From Saprospirales bacterium (lineage in GTDB: Bacteria; Bacteroidota; Bacteroidia; Chitinophagales; Saprospiraceae): a stretch of DNA of 64,000 nt. The stretch lies in assembly GCA_007693915.1 (NCBI GenBank), contig RECS01000105.1, positions 31,422-95,421 of the forward strand. The letters are read 5' to 3'. The position numbers and the translations under genes are program-made. The notes under the pieces were generated by a model. The model was not told where the DNA came from. It saw nothing but the letters and a program-made list of their open reading frames with translations, and did no database searches. Below are positions 19,196 to 29,314 of this stretch, piece after piece (the stretch's first letter is position 1; each line of letters begins with the position of its first letter).

Positions 19196-21319
19196 TCACC
19201 CAATTCTCCCCAACAGACCTCTTTTTTTGTCCCCTTCTATGAGTTTTTTGATAAGTAAATTATCCGGGTGAGTCAATTCCGGATCTCTTTCCAAAATGAC
19301 TTTTGCAATTTTACGTGCGGCTTGCAGTATCTCGATATCGCGAGCGAGGTTGGCTACTTTGAGTTCGAGGTCACCGCTTTGACGGGTTCCTTCTATTTCT
19401 CCGGGTCCTCGGAGCTTCAGGTCTTCATCGGCAATGACGAAACCGTCATTGGTACTGCACATGATTTCCATTCGTTTGCGAGCAACTTTGGTGAGTTTGT
19501 AACCTGTCATGAGAATACAGTGACTTTGTTCGGCTCCCCGACCAACTCGGCCCCTTAGCTGATGGAGCTGAGACAAACCAAATCGCTCGGCATTCTCAAT
19601 GACCATTACTGAGGCATTGGGAACGTTGACTCCCACTTCAATTACAGTAGTAGAGACAAGTATATTGGTTCTACCCTCCACAAAGCGCTGCATTTCATAA
19701 TCCTTGTCTTCTGGTTTCATTTTGCCGTGGACTACGCCAATCTGATACTGAGGTCTTGGGAATTGACCGAGCAACGCCTCGTAGCCATCATTCAAATTGG
19801 AGAGATCGAGTTTTGCTGATTCCTCGATCAGGGGATACACTACATAAATCTGTCTTCCCTTAGCGATTTCTGATTTAAGAAAACTGTTTAATCGAGCACG
19901 GTATTTGTCCCTTGTTTGAGTGGTTTTGATAGGTTTTCTTCTAGGAGGGAGTTCGTCAATGACGGATATGTCGAGGTCTCCGTATAGTGTCATAGCGAGG
20001 GTTCTCGGGATGGGCGTAGCAGTCATTACCATAACATGGGGAGGAATACTGCCAGCTTTTTTCCATAGTTTAGCGCGCTGTTCTACACCAAAGCGGTGTT
20101 GCTCGTCAATAATTACCAAACCCAAGCTTTTAAAAACAACAGGATCTTCAATAACTGCGTGGGTGCCGATCAGCAAATTGACATCTCCTTTATCCAGATC
20201 TTCTAGTATTTGTTTTCTTTTCTTCCCTTTTACTGTACCACTAAGGAATTCTGCTCTAAGACCTATTCTTTTAAATTGTTCAGATATTTTTGAAAAGTGT
20301 TGACTTGCCAGAATCTCCGTAGGTGCCATCATGCAAGACTGAAAACCATTATCTACAGCTAAGAGGATAGCCATGACTGCCACTATAGTTTTTCCGCTGC
20401 CCACATCTCCCTGAACTAGTCTGTTCATTTGGATACCAACAGATGTGTCTTTTCTGATTTCTTTAATTACCCTTTTTTGTGCACCCGTCAGCTCAAAGGG
20501 GAGTTCATTGTTAAAATAGGTGTTGAAGTAATGTCCAACCTCCTTAAACACGTAACCTTTGAGTAGCTTCTTCCTACTTGTCATCCTAAACAACATCTGT
20601 AATTGCATCTCAAATAATTCCTCAAATGCAAGGCGCTTACGGGCAGCTTCCAATTGCATATTGTCTATAGGGAAATGGATTGCTTTTATGGCTTCGAATT
20701 TAGAGGTCAGCCTGAATTTGTTAAGCAAGTATTCTGGCAGAGTTTCAGGTATGTCCTGTACATTAAGTTTGCTTATGATCTCCTGAGTAATCCGTCGTAT
20801 TCCCCTAGTATCGAGTCCTCGACTATTCAGTTTTTCTGTACTGGAATAAACAGGTTGGAGGCCGGTTTTTCTCTTGTTATCTGTAGTTGTTGGATCAATT
20901 ATTTCCAATTCCGGATGAGCTAAGGTCTTTTGTCGATTAAAAAAGCCAAGCCTTCCGAAAATGATGACTCTCAATCCGGGTCTGATTACTTTTTCTAGAC
21001 GACTTGCTCCTTGGAACCAAATCAAAGAGAGGGTTCCGGTCTCATCGGCAAATATGGCATTTAACCTTTTTTTTCTGGCTACACCTGTTGTGTTTACCTG
21101 TTTTATGACCCCTTTTAATTGCACATGGGCACCCTCATCGAAAATTTCCTTTACTGTTTGAAATTGTGTTCTATCAATATAGCGAAAAGGAAAATCCAAT
21201 AGCATATCAGCCTGAGTAAAGATTTGCTTTTCTTTTTTTAATAATTCAGCTTTAGCCGGACCCACTCCCTTTACATAAGTGAGCTCCTCCATTAGCTTTT
21301 TTGAACCGGCGGCATGCAT
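19196..21319 (-). CDS. recG: ATP-dependent DNA helicase RecG
   Basis: QGDVGSGKTIVA, IDEQHRFGVEQR, MTATPIPRTLAMTLYGDLD, GRVGRGAEQSHC. Confidence 0.97.
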   Translation of the reverse strand: MHAAGSKKLMEELTYVKGVGPAKAELLKKEKQIFTQADMLLDFPFRYIDRTQFQTVKEIFDEGAHVQLKGVIKQVNTTGVARKKRLNAIFADETGTLSLIWFQGASRLEKVIRPGLRVIIFGRLGFFNRQKTLAHPELEIIDPTTTDNKRKTGLQPVYSSTEKLNSRGLDTRGIRRITQEIISKLNVQDIPETLPEYLLNKFRLTSKFEAIKAIHFPIDNMQLEAARKRLAFEELFEMQLQMLFRMTSRKKLLKGYVFKEVGHYFNTYFNNELPFELTGAQKRVIKEIRKDTSVGIQMNRLVQGDVGSGKTIVAVMAILLAVDNGFQSCMMAPTEILASQHFSKISEQFKRIGLRAEFLSGTVKGKKRKQILEDLDKGDVNLLIGTHAVIEDPVVFKSLGLVIIDEQHRFGVEQRAKLWKKAGSIPPHVMVMTATPIPRTLAMTLYGDLDISVIDELPPRRKPIKTTQTRDKYRARLNSFLKSEIAKGRQIYVVYPLIEESAKLDLSNLNDGYEALLGQFPRPQYQIGVVHGKMKPEDKDYEMQRFVEGRTNILVSTTVIEVGVNVPNASVMVIENAERFGLSQLHQLRGRVGRGAEQSHCILMTGYKLTKVARKRMEIMCSTNDGFVIADEDLKLRGPGEIEGTRQSGDLELKVANLARDIEILQAARKIAKVILERDPELTHPDNLLIKKLIEGDKKRGLLGRIG

Positions 21320-21364
21320 ACTTGTTTATGGTTTTTAATTTGTGTGTAAATGTGTTTTTTTAAC

Positions 21365-21372
21365 TACATTTG
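21365..21372 (+). promoter_or_regulatory. -7 element (TACATTTG) for rbfA
   Basis: TTTG at 21339-21342 then 22 bp then TACATTTG. Confidence 0.5.
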
Positions 21373-21448
21373 CGGTCAAAATTAAGAATAACCTCAGAAA
21401 TGGGTGGTTAACTTAAACCATTTTACAAAAAAAACTTAAGGTAATTAC

Positions 21449-21823
21449 ATGGCATCAAAAAGACAATTGCAGGTAGCAGAGACGATTAAAAGACATTTCA
21501 GCGTAGTATTACAAAGAGAGGGCTATCTAATTTATGGATCAGAACCATTAGTGACAGTCACCGGTGTGAGTATAACTCCTGATCTGAGTCAAGCAAGTAT
21601 CTATTTGTCTATTTACAATGTCGCTAAAAAAGAAAATGTGATTGAAGCTGTTTCACACCACGGAACTAAATTACGTCAGTCACTCGCCTCAAGAGTTAGA
21701 AAGCATATGCGTCGAGTGCCTTTTCTCGAATTTCATTTGGATGAATTACTGGATGAAATGGAAAAAGTAGATAACTTATTTGAACGTCTTTATGCAGAGG
21801 ACCAAATGGGGGAAGAAGAGTAA
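21449..21823 (+). CDS. rbfA: 30S ribosome-binding factor RbfA
   Basis: SKRQLQVAETIKRHFSVVLQ...VTGVSITPDLSQASIYLS...RVPFLEFHLD. Confidence 0.93.
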   Translation: MASKRQLQVAETIKRHFSVVLQREGYLIYGSEPLVTVTGVSITPDLSQASIYLSIYNVAKKENVIEAVSHHGTKLRQSLASRVRKHMRRVPFLEFHLDELLDEMEKVDNLFERLYAEDQMGEEE

Positions 21824-21878
21824 ATAGACCGGTTGATCATGGACTAAATCATGTTAATAAAGTGAAATTTTCTTAAAA

Positions 21879-23213
21879 ATGAGTACAATCTTAGTTATTG
21901 GTGCCGGAAGGTCTTCCTCTGCACTCATCAATTATTTATTGGATCAATGCAGTAGAAACAACTGGCAGCTTATTGTTGCTGACATGGATCTCGAAATGGC
22001 AAAGGCCCGAATAGGTAATAATGCTGTAGGTAAAGCAGTTCAGGTGGATATAATGGATATCAATTCCAGAAGAGAGTTGATCAAAGAGTCTGATTTGGTA
22101 ATTTCACTTTTGCCGGCTTTCTTACATACCAAAGTAGCAAGAGATTGTCTGGAATATAGCAAGCATCTGGTTACAGCTAGTTATGTTTCTTCAGAAATGC
22201 ATGAGCTGGCGGAAAAGGCCCGAAATAAAGGTTTGATGTTTATGGGTGAAATGGGTCTTGATCCCGGAATTGACCATATGTCAGCCATGGAAAAACTAGA
22301 TGAAATCAAGGCTGATGGGGGCAATGTTCATTCTTTCAAGTCCTATACCGGTGGATTGATTGCTCCTGAATCCGACGACAATCCCTGGCACTATAAATTT
22401 ACCTGGAACCCCAGAAATGTGATACTAGCAGGACAGGGTACAGCACAGTTTTTAAAAAACGGCAGGTTTAAGTATATTCCATATAACAGATTATTTACCC
22501 GTTACGATCTGGTGGATATTCAGGGTATGGGATCCTATGAAATGTATCCCAACAGAGATTCTCTTTTGTATCGCTTTGCCTATAATATTGAGGATATCCC
22601 TACTATAATCAGAGGAACTTTAAGACACAAAGGCTTTTGCGATGCCTGGAACGTTTTTATAAGGCTTGGATTGACAGACGATACTTACCCTATTGTGAAC
22701 AGTGAATATTTGACTTACAAAGAATTTGTTCAGGCCTATCTGCTTGATGATTCCAACCGCCCTCTAGTTGAAAAAGTTGCTGATTTTATAGGTGTTCATA
22801 AGCATTCAGAGGTAATGAAAAAGATAGAGTGGACAGGCTTGTTCAGCGATGAAAAAATTGGCATCTCAAATGCCACACCTGCTAAAATTCTTGAACATCT
22901 TTTAAGAGGTAAATGGAATCTAAAACCAGAGGATAAGGATATGATCATCATGCAGCATGAATTTGAATACACCTTGGGTGATAAAGCTAAAAAGTTAACT
23001 TCTACCATGATTCTTAAAGGTGAAAATGCTGAGGATACTGCCATGAGCAAACTGGTGGGATTGCCTTTGGCTATATTTGTCACTTTATTTCTTAAAGGTA
23101 CTCCTTTTTCTACGGACTCAAGTATTCCGGTAAAACGAGAGATTTATGCTCCAGTACTCAAAGAGCTTGAAGAGCATGGAGTTATTTTTAAGGAGAAGAT
23201 TGAGGATATGTAG
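21879..23213 (+). CDS. Saccharopine dehydrogenase family protein
   Basis: VIGAGRSSSALINYLL; GEMGLDPGIDHMSAMEKLDEIKADGG; SYTGGLIAPESDDNPWHYKFTWNPRNVILAGQG. Confidence 0.93.
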   Translation: MSTILVIGAGRSSSALINYLLDQCSRNNWQLIVADMDLEMAKARIGNNAVGKAVQVDIMDINSRRELIKESDLVISLLPAFLHTKVARDCLEYSKHLVTASYVSSEMHELAEKARNKGLMFMGEMGLDPGIDHMSAMEKLDEIKADGGNVHSFKSYTGGLIAPESDDNPWHYKFTWNPRNVILAGQGTAQFLKNGRFKYIPYNRLFTRYDLVDIQGMGSYEMYPNRDSLLYRFAYNIEDIPTIIRGTLRHKGFCDAWNVFIRLGLTDDTYPIVNSEYLTYKEFVQAYLLDDSNRPLVEKVADFIGVHKHSEVMKKIEWTGLFSDEKIGISNATPAKILEHLLRGKWNLKPEDKDMIIMQHEFEYTLGDKAKKLTSTMILKGENAEDTAMSKLVGLPLAIFVTLFLKGTPFSTDSSIPVKREIYAPVLKELEEHGVIFKEKIEDM

Positions 23214-23314
23214 CGGGAGAAGTAGGTTTGATGTGTTTGAGAAGAAATTGTTTCTTCGAGTGAAAAGTATTAAAATTAGTCATATAATTTAAAGCCTGAA
23301 CTTTTGTGATTCTA

Positions 23315-23641
23315 TTATTTTCCGGGAAGAAAAATATTTGTATTAAATATTTTTACCATTTTCCTAAGGATTTGAATGACTTCCTTTTCACTCATTTCTA
23401 TGACCGTAGCAATAAATTTAATTTCTTGCCCAAGATCATACATTTTAAGTATCAAATTTTGTCTTTCTTCTTGTCTCTTCTTATGCTTTCCTTTTAGGGA
23501 TACGGTTTCTAATGCACTATTTGAAATCCGGACATTGGTTAAATATTCATCGTATTGTTGTTTAGTGGTTGCGTCCATTTTGTCGTAATTTAATTTTTCA
23601 TTTAATTGACTAAGTCTCTTTGCTCTATATTTTTTAGGCAA
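23315..23641 (-). pseudogene. C-terminal remnant resembling Rpn / PD-(D/E)XK nuclease family transposase
   Basis: TTKQQYDEYLTNVRISNSALETVSLKGK...LILKMYDLGQEIKFIATVIEMSEKEVIQIL resembles the C-terminal tail of Rpn-family proteins; no nuclease domain in the ORF. Confidence 0.55.
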
Positions 23642-23958
23642 GTTAGTATTTTTTAAAAAATAAATCCATTCGTCCAGTGAAGTTATTGCAATATCATCAA
23701 AATTGTTAACTTATTTCAAGTACCCTTCAGGAAAAATTTCAGAAGGGTATTCACAAGAGAACTTCTTTTTTTAAACCCAACTACTTATCTACTTGATCCT
23801 ATTTAAACATCCAGAATTCAAGCTATTGGTTTAATTAATTTTTTGAAAGCTTTTTATCCTTTCATCTGACAAAGGAGATTTTTATAAATAACCATCAGCT
23901 TTTCAAAAAAATGTTCAATTTTGTATTCTATTTTAATAGTATTGGGGCTAAACACTGA

Positions 23959-25296
23959 ATGAATAAAAGCAAGTACATAAAAAAAATCTTCTCCTCCTCC
24001 ACAGATGTCAATGCTATGCAAACGGCGGCTTTTATCCGCTTTGCGCTGGTATGGGCGATTTATATCGCTTTGGCTCAATCCGATACTCCACTTGAATGGA
24101 TTGGAAGGTATGAGTTGTTCATTTTTTTGGCAAATCTATTTGCATTTGCGCTTCTCAACGGTGGAAAAAATGCAGTGCTCAATTACGACTTTGGGGAAGA
24201 TGACGAAAAATTATCTGCACTTTTGGCAGGTGCTTTTGTAGTTTTCTCGGCTGCTGGCATTCTATTATCCACTATATTTTTGTTGGTGAGTTTGTGGCAT
24301 GAATCCATTCCATCACTCTCAGGAATGGTGGATTTTCGCTACTATTTGGCAGCTTTTATTTTTCTTTTGGTTTCCTCCTCTGTACTTGATTTTTTTCTTT
24401 TACTAAAGAAAAGGTTTAAGTGGATCATAAGTCAGGCCGTGTTTTTCAACGCATTAACGGTAGTGGCAGTCATTGTGGCTGTGATTTATTTCAAGAGTCT
24501 TGAATTGGCCTTTTTGCTGATGGCTGTAGTTTTGTTTTTACAGACCGTATTGGTTTTGATGTTTTGTAGGTCGGGCTTTAGGCAGTTGTATTTATTTGAT
24601 TTTACCTCTTTTTTGAAAAAAGGTTTTTTGCCCTTGACTTTATTTGCCCTATTGGGTGGATTATCCAATTATATTGATGGATTTTTGGTGCTCATTCTAT
24701 CGGGATCGGAGGAGTTGTTCGCCGTATTTCGATATGGAGCAAGAGAGTTGCCCGTTTCAGTTTTGCTAACGGGGGGGCTAGTCAGTGCCATGGTTCCGCT
24801 CGCAGTGAGCGACAAGTTATTGGCTTCACAAAAACTTAAACGAGAAATGGCCACTTTGTATCATCAACTCTTTCCCCTCACCATTGGTCTTGTGCTGCTG
24901 AGTCCATGGATTTATCCCTTGGTTTTTAGCTCAGATTTTGCAGCCTCAGCCGGAATTTTTAATATTTATCTGCTACTATTATTCAGTCGACTGTTGATGC
25001 CTCAGGTATATCTTTACGCTTTTAAGAAAAACAAGATTTTGTTGATTGCTGCAGGCATCGAGATAGTAGTAAATTTCAGTCTCAGTTTGTGGTGGTATTC
25101 ATTGTATGGAATATATGGTATCGCCTGGGCATCAGTAATCGCTTATATGTCCTCTAAATGCGTGATGCTGTATTATCTTTCAGTCAAAGAAAAAATTGAG
25201 ATTAAGGAGCTGGTTCTCGTGCGTCCATATTTTATTTATGGATTGGTATTGGTCCTAGCTTATTTGATTTCATTGCTTTATACCACGCCCATATAG
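23959..25296 (+). CDS. Polysaccharide/lipopolysaccharide flippase-like membrane protein
   Basis: ~12 hydrophobic segments; FRYGARELPVSVLLTGGLVSAMVPL as in Wzx-like proteins. Confidence 0.8.
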   Translation: MNKSKYIKKIFSSSTDVNAMQTAAFIRFALVWAIYIALAQSDTPLEWIGRYELFIFLANLFAFALLNGGKNAVLNYDFGEDDEKLSALLAGAFVVFSAAGILLSTIFLLVSLWHESIPSLSGMVDFRYYLAAFIFLLVSSSVLDFFLLLKKRFKWIISQAVFFNALTVVAVIVAVIYFKSLELAFLLMAVVLFLQTVLVLMFCRSGFRQLYLFDFTSFLKKGFLPLTLFALLGGLSNYIDGFLVLILSGSEELFAVFRYGARELPVSVLLTGGLVSAMVPLAVSDKLLASQKLKREMATLYHQLFPLTIGLVLLSPWIYPLVFSSDFAASAGIFNIYLLLLFSRLLMPQVYLYAFKKNKILLIAAGIEIVVNFSLSLWWYSLYGIYGIAWASVIAYMSSKCVMLYYLSVKEKIEIKELVLVRPYFIYGLVLVLAYLISLLYTTPI

Positions 25297-25304
25297 TTTT
25301 TTTT

Positions 25305-26132
25305 ATGCAAAAAAAGTATTTAAAATCTTTGGAGGAAGTTTTTGATAAAAGAGAAGCTAAAGCCATGATTCGTGCCCTGTTGGAAGATCTTGAATGGGAT
25401 GGATTGCCCTGCATTCAATTAGCTGAAAAAGATCAAGAGAAGTTGTTGGAATCTGCTGTTGCAAAAATTATTCAAGGTATTCCGCTACAATACATAACTG
25501 GCAAGGCTAATTTTTACGGACGCTTTTTTAAGGTGGATGAAAACGTATTAATACCTCGGCCGGAGACTGAAGAATTAGTATATTATGCCTTGAAAAAAAT
25601 CCCTAAAAATGAACAACTCAATATTTTGGATGTTGGCACAGGCAGTGGTTGCATAGCCATTACCATTGCTATAGAAAGACCTGATTTGACTGTTTATGCT
25701 CTTGAAGTTAGTCTCGAAGCCTTGGATATAGCGATGAAAAATGTAGAGAAATTGGGTGTCAAAAATATGAAGTTTATCCACGCTGATTTTTTACATAATG
25801 ACTCTTGGTTCATAGATTTACCGAAATTTGATGTTTTAATCAGCAATCCCCCTTATATATGTTCTAAAGAGAAAAATAATATGAGTAAGTCTACTCTGGA
25901 AGAAGAACCCCATCTCGCACTTTTTGCTCCAGATAAAGATGTTTTGGCTTTCTACAGAATGATTGCAGAGTTGATGCCAGCAATCATGAATAAAAATTCC
26001 TATCTTTTTATGGAGATCAATGAATTCAGGTCAAAAGAAACAATGAAAGTTTTTGAAGAAATAGCGAAAAGGGTAAAGCTCATTCAGGATATGCAGGGAA
26101 AGGATCGGATGCTGGAAGTAAAAGTTAATTAG
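25305..26132 (+). CDS. prmC: Peptide chain release factor N5-glutamine methyltransferase
   Basis: VLIPRPETEELV, ILDVGTGSGCIAITIA, DVLISNPPYI. Confidence 0.95.
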   Translation: MQKKYLKSLEEVFDKREAKAMIRALLEDLEWDGLPCIQLAEKDQEKLLESAVAKIIQGIPLQYITGKANFYGRFFKVDENVLIPRPETEELVYYALKKIPKNEQLNILDVGTGSGCIAITIAIERPDLTVYALEVSLEALDIAMKNVEKLGVKNMKFIHADFLHNDSWFIDLPKFDVLISNPPYICSKEKNNMSKSTLEEEPHLALFAPDKDVLAFYRMIAELMPAIMNKNSYLFMEINEFRSKETMKVFEEIAKRVKLIQDMQGKDRMLEVKVN

Positions 26133-26176
26133 TGTTGATTGGACCCTGTTAAAAGGTTACTCTGTAAAGCTTTCTG

Positions 26177-26494
26177 TTAATCTTCCTCACTAATTTCCTG
26201 AAGAGATTGAAATAGTTCTCGGTAGGCGTGATTGTCTTGAAGCTTTTGGGCAACCAAGAGCCCAGCCCGGTAAATTTGAATAGCATTTTCTCTTTTGTTT
26301 AATTTTTCCAAAACTCCTCCGTAATGATAGTAGGTACCCACATAATCAGGGTGTTTTTCCATGAGTTGATCGTACTTTTTCATAGCAGTTTGAAGTTGTC
26401 CCTTGTTCTCCAACTCCTTTGCAATGGCATATAGAATAAAAGGATCGTTGGGGGATTCTTTTAGTAAATTTTCAAGTTGCTCAAGTCTGTCCAT
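26177..26494 (-). CDS. Small TPR-repeat protein
   Basis: PFILYAIAKELENKGQLQTAMKKYDQLMEKHPDYVGTYYHYG TPR pattern. Confidence 0.8.
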   Translation of the reverse strand: MDRLEQLENLLKESPNDPFILYAIAKELENKGQLQTAMKKYDQLMEKHPDYVGTYYHYGGVLEKLNKRENAIQIYRAGLLVAQKLQDNHAYRELFQSLQEISEED

Positions 26495-26589
26495 TATATA
26501 GCTTGTTTTTCCATAGTTTAAAATTGAATTCGGAAGATAAAGTTATTCAACTTAGCACCAAAAAGACAGATAAATTGAAACAATACCGA

Positions 26590-26597
26590 TATATTTG
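26590..26597 (+). promoter_or_regulatory. -7 element (TATATTTG) for etfBA
   Basis: TAnnTTTG match 34 bp upstream of ATG. Confidence 0.45.
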
Positions 26598-26630
26598 CAT
26601 TGCAATTATATAAAAAAAATTTGATCTAAA

Positions 26631-27371
26631 ATGAATATACTTGTTTGTGTTAGTAAAACGCCTGACACTACTGCAAAGGTAGATTTTATCGGTGATGCTA
26701 AAAAGTACAATGAGGAAGGGAAACAGTTCATCATGAATCCTTACGATGAATGGTATGCGTTGGTAAGAGCAATGGAGTTAAAAGAAAGCAACGGCGGTGA
26801 AGTAACTATTATCAACGTTGGTCCTGCTTCAAACGATCCCATTCTAAGAAAGGGGCTTGCTATCGGTGCGGATAAAGCTATTCGCGTAGATGCTGAAGAT
26901 ACGGATGCTTTTTTTGTTGCTTCCCAAATTGCTGCTTATGCAGTTGATAACGGTTTTGATTTGATTTTTTGCGGAAAAGAAACCATCGATTACAATGGAA
27001 GTTTAGTTGGAAGCATGGTCGCTGAATTATTAAATCAACCTTTTATTTCCTATGCAAGTAAGATGGAGTATACAGATGGCACAGCAATAGTGAACAGGGA
27101 CATAGAGGGAGGAATAGAGGTACTAAAACTAAAGACCCCATTTGTACTTAGTGCTGCGAAAGGACTTGCTGAGCAGAGAATTCCCAATATGCGTGGAATC
27201 ATGATGGCAAAAAGAAAACCATTGGATGTGATTCCTGCCGTTGATGCAGGTAGTGGTCTGAGTATTGAAAAATTTGAATTACCGGCTGATAAGGGGTCTG
27301 TAAAAATGGTAGATCCGAATGATATGGATGAGTTAGTTAGGTTACTACACGAAGAGGCTAAAATTATTTAA
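26631..27371 (+). CDS. etfB: Electron transfer flavoprotein subunit beta
   Basis: ILVCVSKTPDTTAKVDF; FCGKETIDYNGSLVGSMVAELL. Confidence 0.95.
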   Translation: MNILVCVSKTPDTTAKVDFIGDAKKYNEEGKQFIMNPYDEWYALVRAMELKESNGGEVTIINVGPASNDPILRKGLAIGADKAIRVDAEDTDAFFVASQIAAYAVDNGFDLIFCGKETIDYNGSLVGSMVAELLNQPFISYASKMEYTDGTAIVNRDIEGGIEVLKLKTPFVLSAAKGLAEQRIPNMRGIMMAKRKPLDVIPAVDAGSGLSIEKFELPADKGSVKMVDPNDMDELVRLLHEEAKII

Positions 27372-27389
27372 AAGAAAAAAAGATAAATT

Positions 27390-28349
27390 ATGATATTGGT
27401 TTTTGCAGAAACTAAAGATGGAAAACTAAAGAAAAACGCTTTTGAACTTTCTTCATTAGCATCTAAAATAGCAGCTGAGTTGTCCACTCAAGCTGTAGCA
27501 GTTGTAGTAGGTGCATGTGATCAGCCACAAGAGATCGGTAAATACGGTATTTCAAAGGTTTTTCACTATGATAACAGCAGTTTGAATGATTTTGATGATT
27601 ATGCTTATCGCGATGTCATAATCGGTTTGGCTGAAGAAATTGGAGCGCACTTAATATTGCTTTCTCATACAGCCATAGGGAAAGCCCTTTGTGGTCGACT
27701 TTCTGTTAGATACAAGGCAGATTGCATCAGTGCAATAAACGGACTTAGCGTTGAAAGTGGGCAAATTAAGTACATCAAGCCGGTTTTCAGTGGTAAAGCT
27801 TTTGCCCATTATTCATCCTCGGCTGAGCGGGTAGTAGCATCTCTTATTCCGAATTCTGTTTCATTTAGTGCTGGCGAGGGTAATGCAGAAGTGGAGAACA
27901 GATCAGATGCTGTTGAGCGTTCAGCTGTTGAAATTATCAAACGAGATGTGATAAGTGGTACGGTTCCATTACCTGAAGCAGAATTAGTGGTATCTGCGGG
28001 AAGGGGCATGAAAGGTCCTGAAAATTGGGGAATTGTTGATGAACTAGCGGATATATTGGGTGCGACAACAGCTTGTAGCCGCCCCGTATCTGATACCGGG
28101 TGGAGGCCTCATCACGAGCACGTAGGACAAACCGGTATTGCGATCAGACCTAATTTGTACATTGCTATAGGTATCAGTGGTGCTATACAGCATTTAGCAG
28201 GGGTCAATAATTCGAAGGTGATTGTCGTTATTAATAAGGACGCAGAAGCTCCTTTCTTCAAAGCTGCGGATTATGGAGTTTGTGGAGATTTGTTCGAAGT
28301 GGTTCCAAAATTAACTGAAGCCTTTAAACGTTTCAAAGCTGAGAATTGA
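27390..28349 (+). CDS. etfA: Electron transfer flavoprotein subunit alpha
   Basis: VSAGRGMKGPENWGIVDELADILGATTACSRPVSDTGWRPHHEHVGQTG...IGISGAIQHLAGVNNSKVIVVINKDAEAPFFKAADYG. Confidence 0.96.
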   Translation: MILVFAETKDGKLKKNAFELSSLASKIAAELSTQAVAVVVGACDQPQEIGKYGISKVFHYDNSSLNDFDDYAYRDVIIGLAEEIGAHLILLSHTAIGKALCGRLSVRYKADCISAINGLSVESGQIKYIKPVFSGKAFAHYSSSAERVVASLIPNSVSFSAGEGNAEVENRSDAVERSAVEIIKRDVISGTVPLPEAELVVSAGRGMKGPENWGIVDELADILGATTACSRPVSDTGWRPHHEHVGQTGIAIRPNLYIAIGISGAIQHLAGVNNSKVIVVINKDAEAPFFKAADYGVCGDLFEVVPKLTEAFKRFKAEN

Positions 28350-28376
28350 TTGCCTAAGGGCTGAAAAAGAAACTTT

Positions 28377-28979
28377 ATGAGTAAAATTGAATTGGAGATA
28401 GTTGCATTGTCACATAGCTTGAGTCAGTCTCATAACTATGCTGTAGTACTGGGAGAGAGGGACGGGAATCGCAGATTGCCAATTGTGATTGGTTCTTTTG
28501 AAGCTCAGGCAATAGCTGTAGCGATGGAGCGAATGACGCCCAATCGACCACTTACTCATGATTTATTTAAAAATACCCTTGATACATTTGATATTGTGCT
28601 GAAGGAGGTTATCATCAATAAGTTGTATGACGGAATATTTTATGCCAGATTAGTTTGCGATAAAAAAGGTGAGATTTATGAAATCGATGCCCGTACCTCC
28701 GACTCTTTGGCTATGGCGGTAAGATACAATTGTCCGATCTACACCTATGATTTTATTCTTGATGCCGCTGGTATTTCTTATGATGAAGCACAAGGAGATG
28801 AAACAGAACAGGATGCTGGTTTTCAACCCAAATCAGGAAAGTCCAAGCCTTCTAATATGGCAGCTATGTCAACTCAGCGTTTAAAGGAAGTTCTTGATCA
28901 GTCCTTGAAAGAAGAAGATTACGAAAAGGCGGCAGAAATACGTGATGAGTTGAATAAAAGGAAGTCGGCAGGTTCTTAA
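28377..28979 (+). CDS. Bifunctional nuclease (DUF151) with C-terminal UvrB/UvrC motif
   Basis: LPIVIGSFEAQAIAVAMERMTPNRPLTHDL; EIDARTSDSLAMAVR; UVR motif LKEEDYEKAAEIRDELNKR. Confidence 0.93.
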   Translation: MSKIELEIVALSHSLSQSHNYAVVLGERDGNRRLPIVIGSFEAQAIAVAMERMTPNRPLTHDLFKNTLDTFDIVLKEVIINKLYDGIFYARLVCDKKGEIYEIDARTSDSLAMAVRYNCPIYTYDFILDAAGISYDEAQGDETEQDAGFQPKSGKSKPSNMAAMSTQRLKEVLDQSLKEEDYEKAAEIRDELNKRKSAGS

Positions 28980-29000
28980 ATAAAGTCTCCTAATTTTTGA

Positions 29001-29176
29001 CCTGGATTATTCATCAGATTTCGCTACGAAAAGCAAAAATGTCAATAAAATTGGGAAGCGCAGAAGTTTTTTATCTGAAGGAATTGTAGCCCAATTTTGA
29101 GGATAACAAATTTCGAGCATTTTCAAGTATAGCCGACATTTTGTCTTTGCAGTAGAAATTTTATGAATAAATTAGG
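29001..29176. repeat. MITE-like intergenic repeat, copy B (inverted relative to copy A)
   Basis: Reverse complement aligns along its length to 13176-13350; one terminus (29171-29176) has decayed. Confidence 0.85.
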
Positions 29177-29314
29177 TAAAGAACCTAATTTAGTTGATTG
29201 TTCAGCAGAGTGCATTGAATATTTAACGGGTTTAGTTAGCACAACAGTTCAAGACCATTGCTAAAAAATTTTATCCCGACAGTTGATTTGGAGAAAGATT
29301 TAAAAGGGTAATGA

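Noticed and set aside
19268-21161. Plus-strand ORFs over recG
   Set aside because: Shadow ORFs antisense to a complete recG
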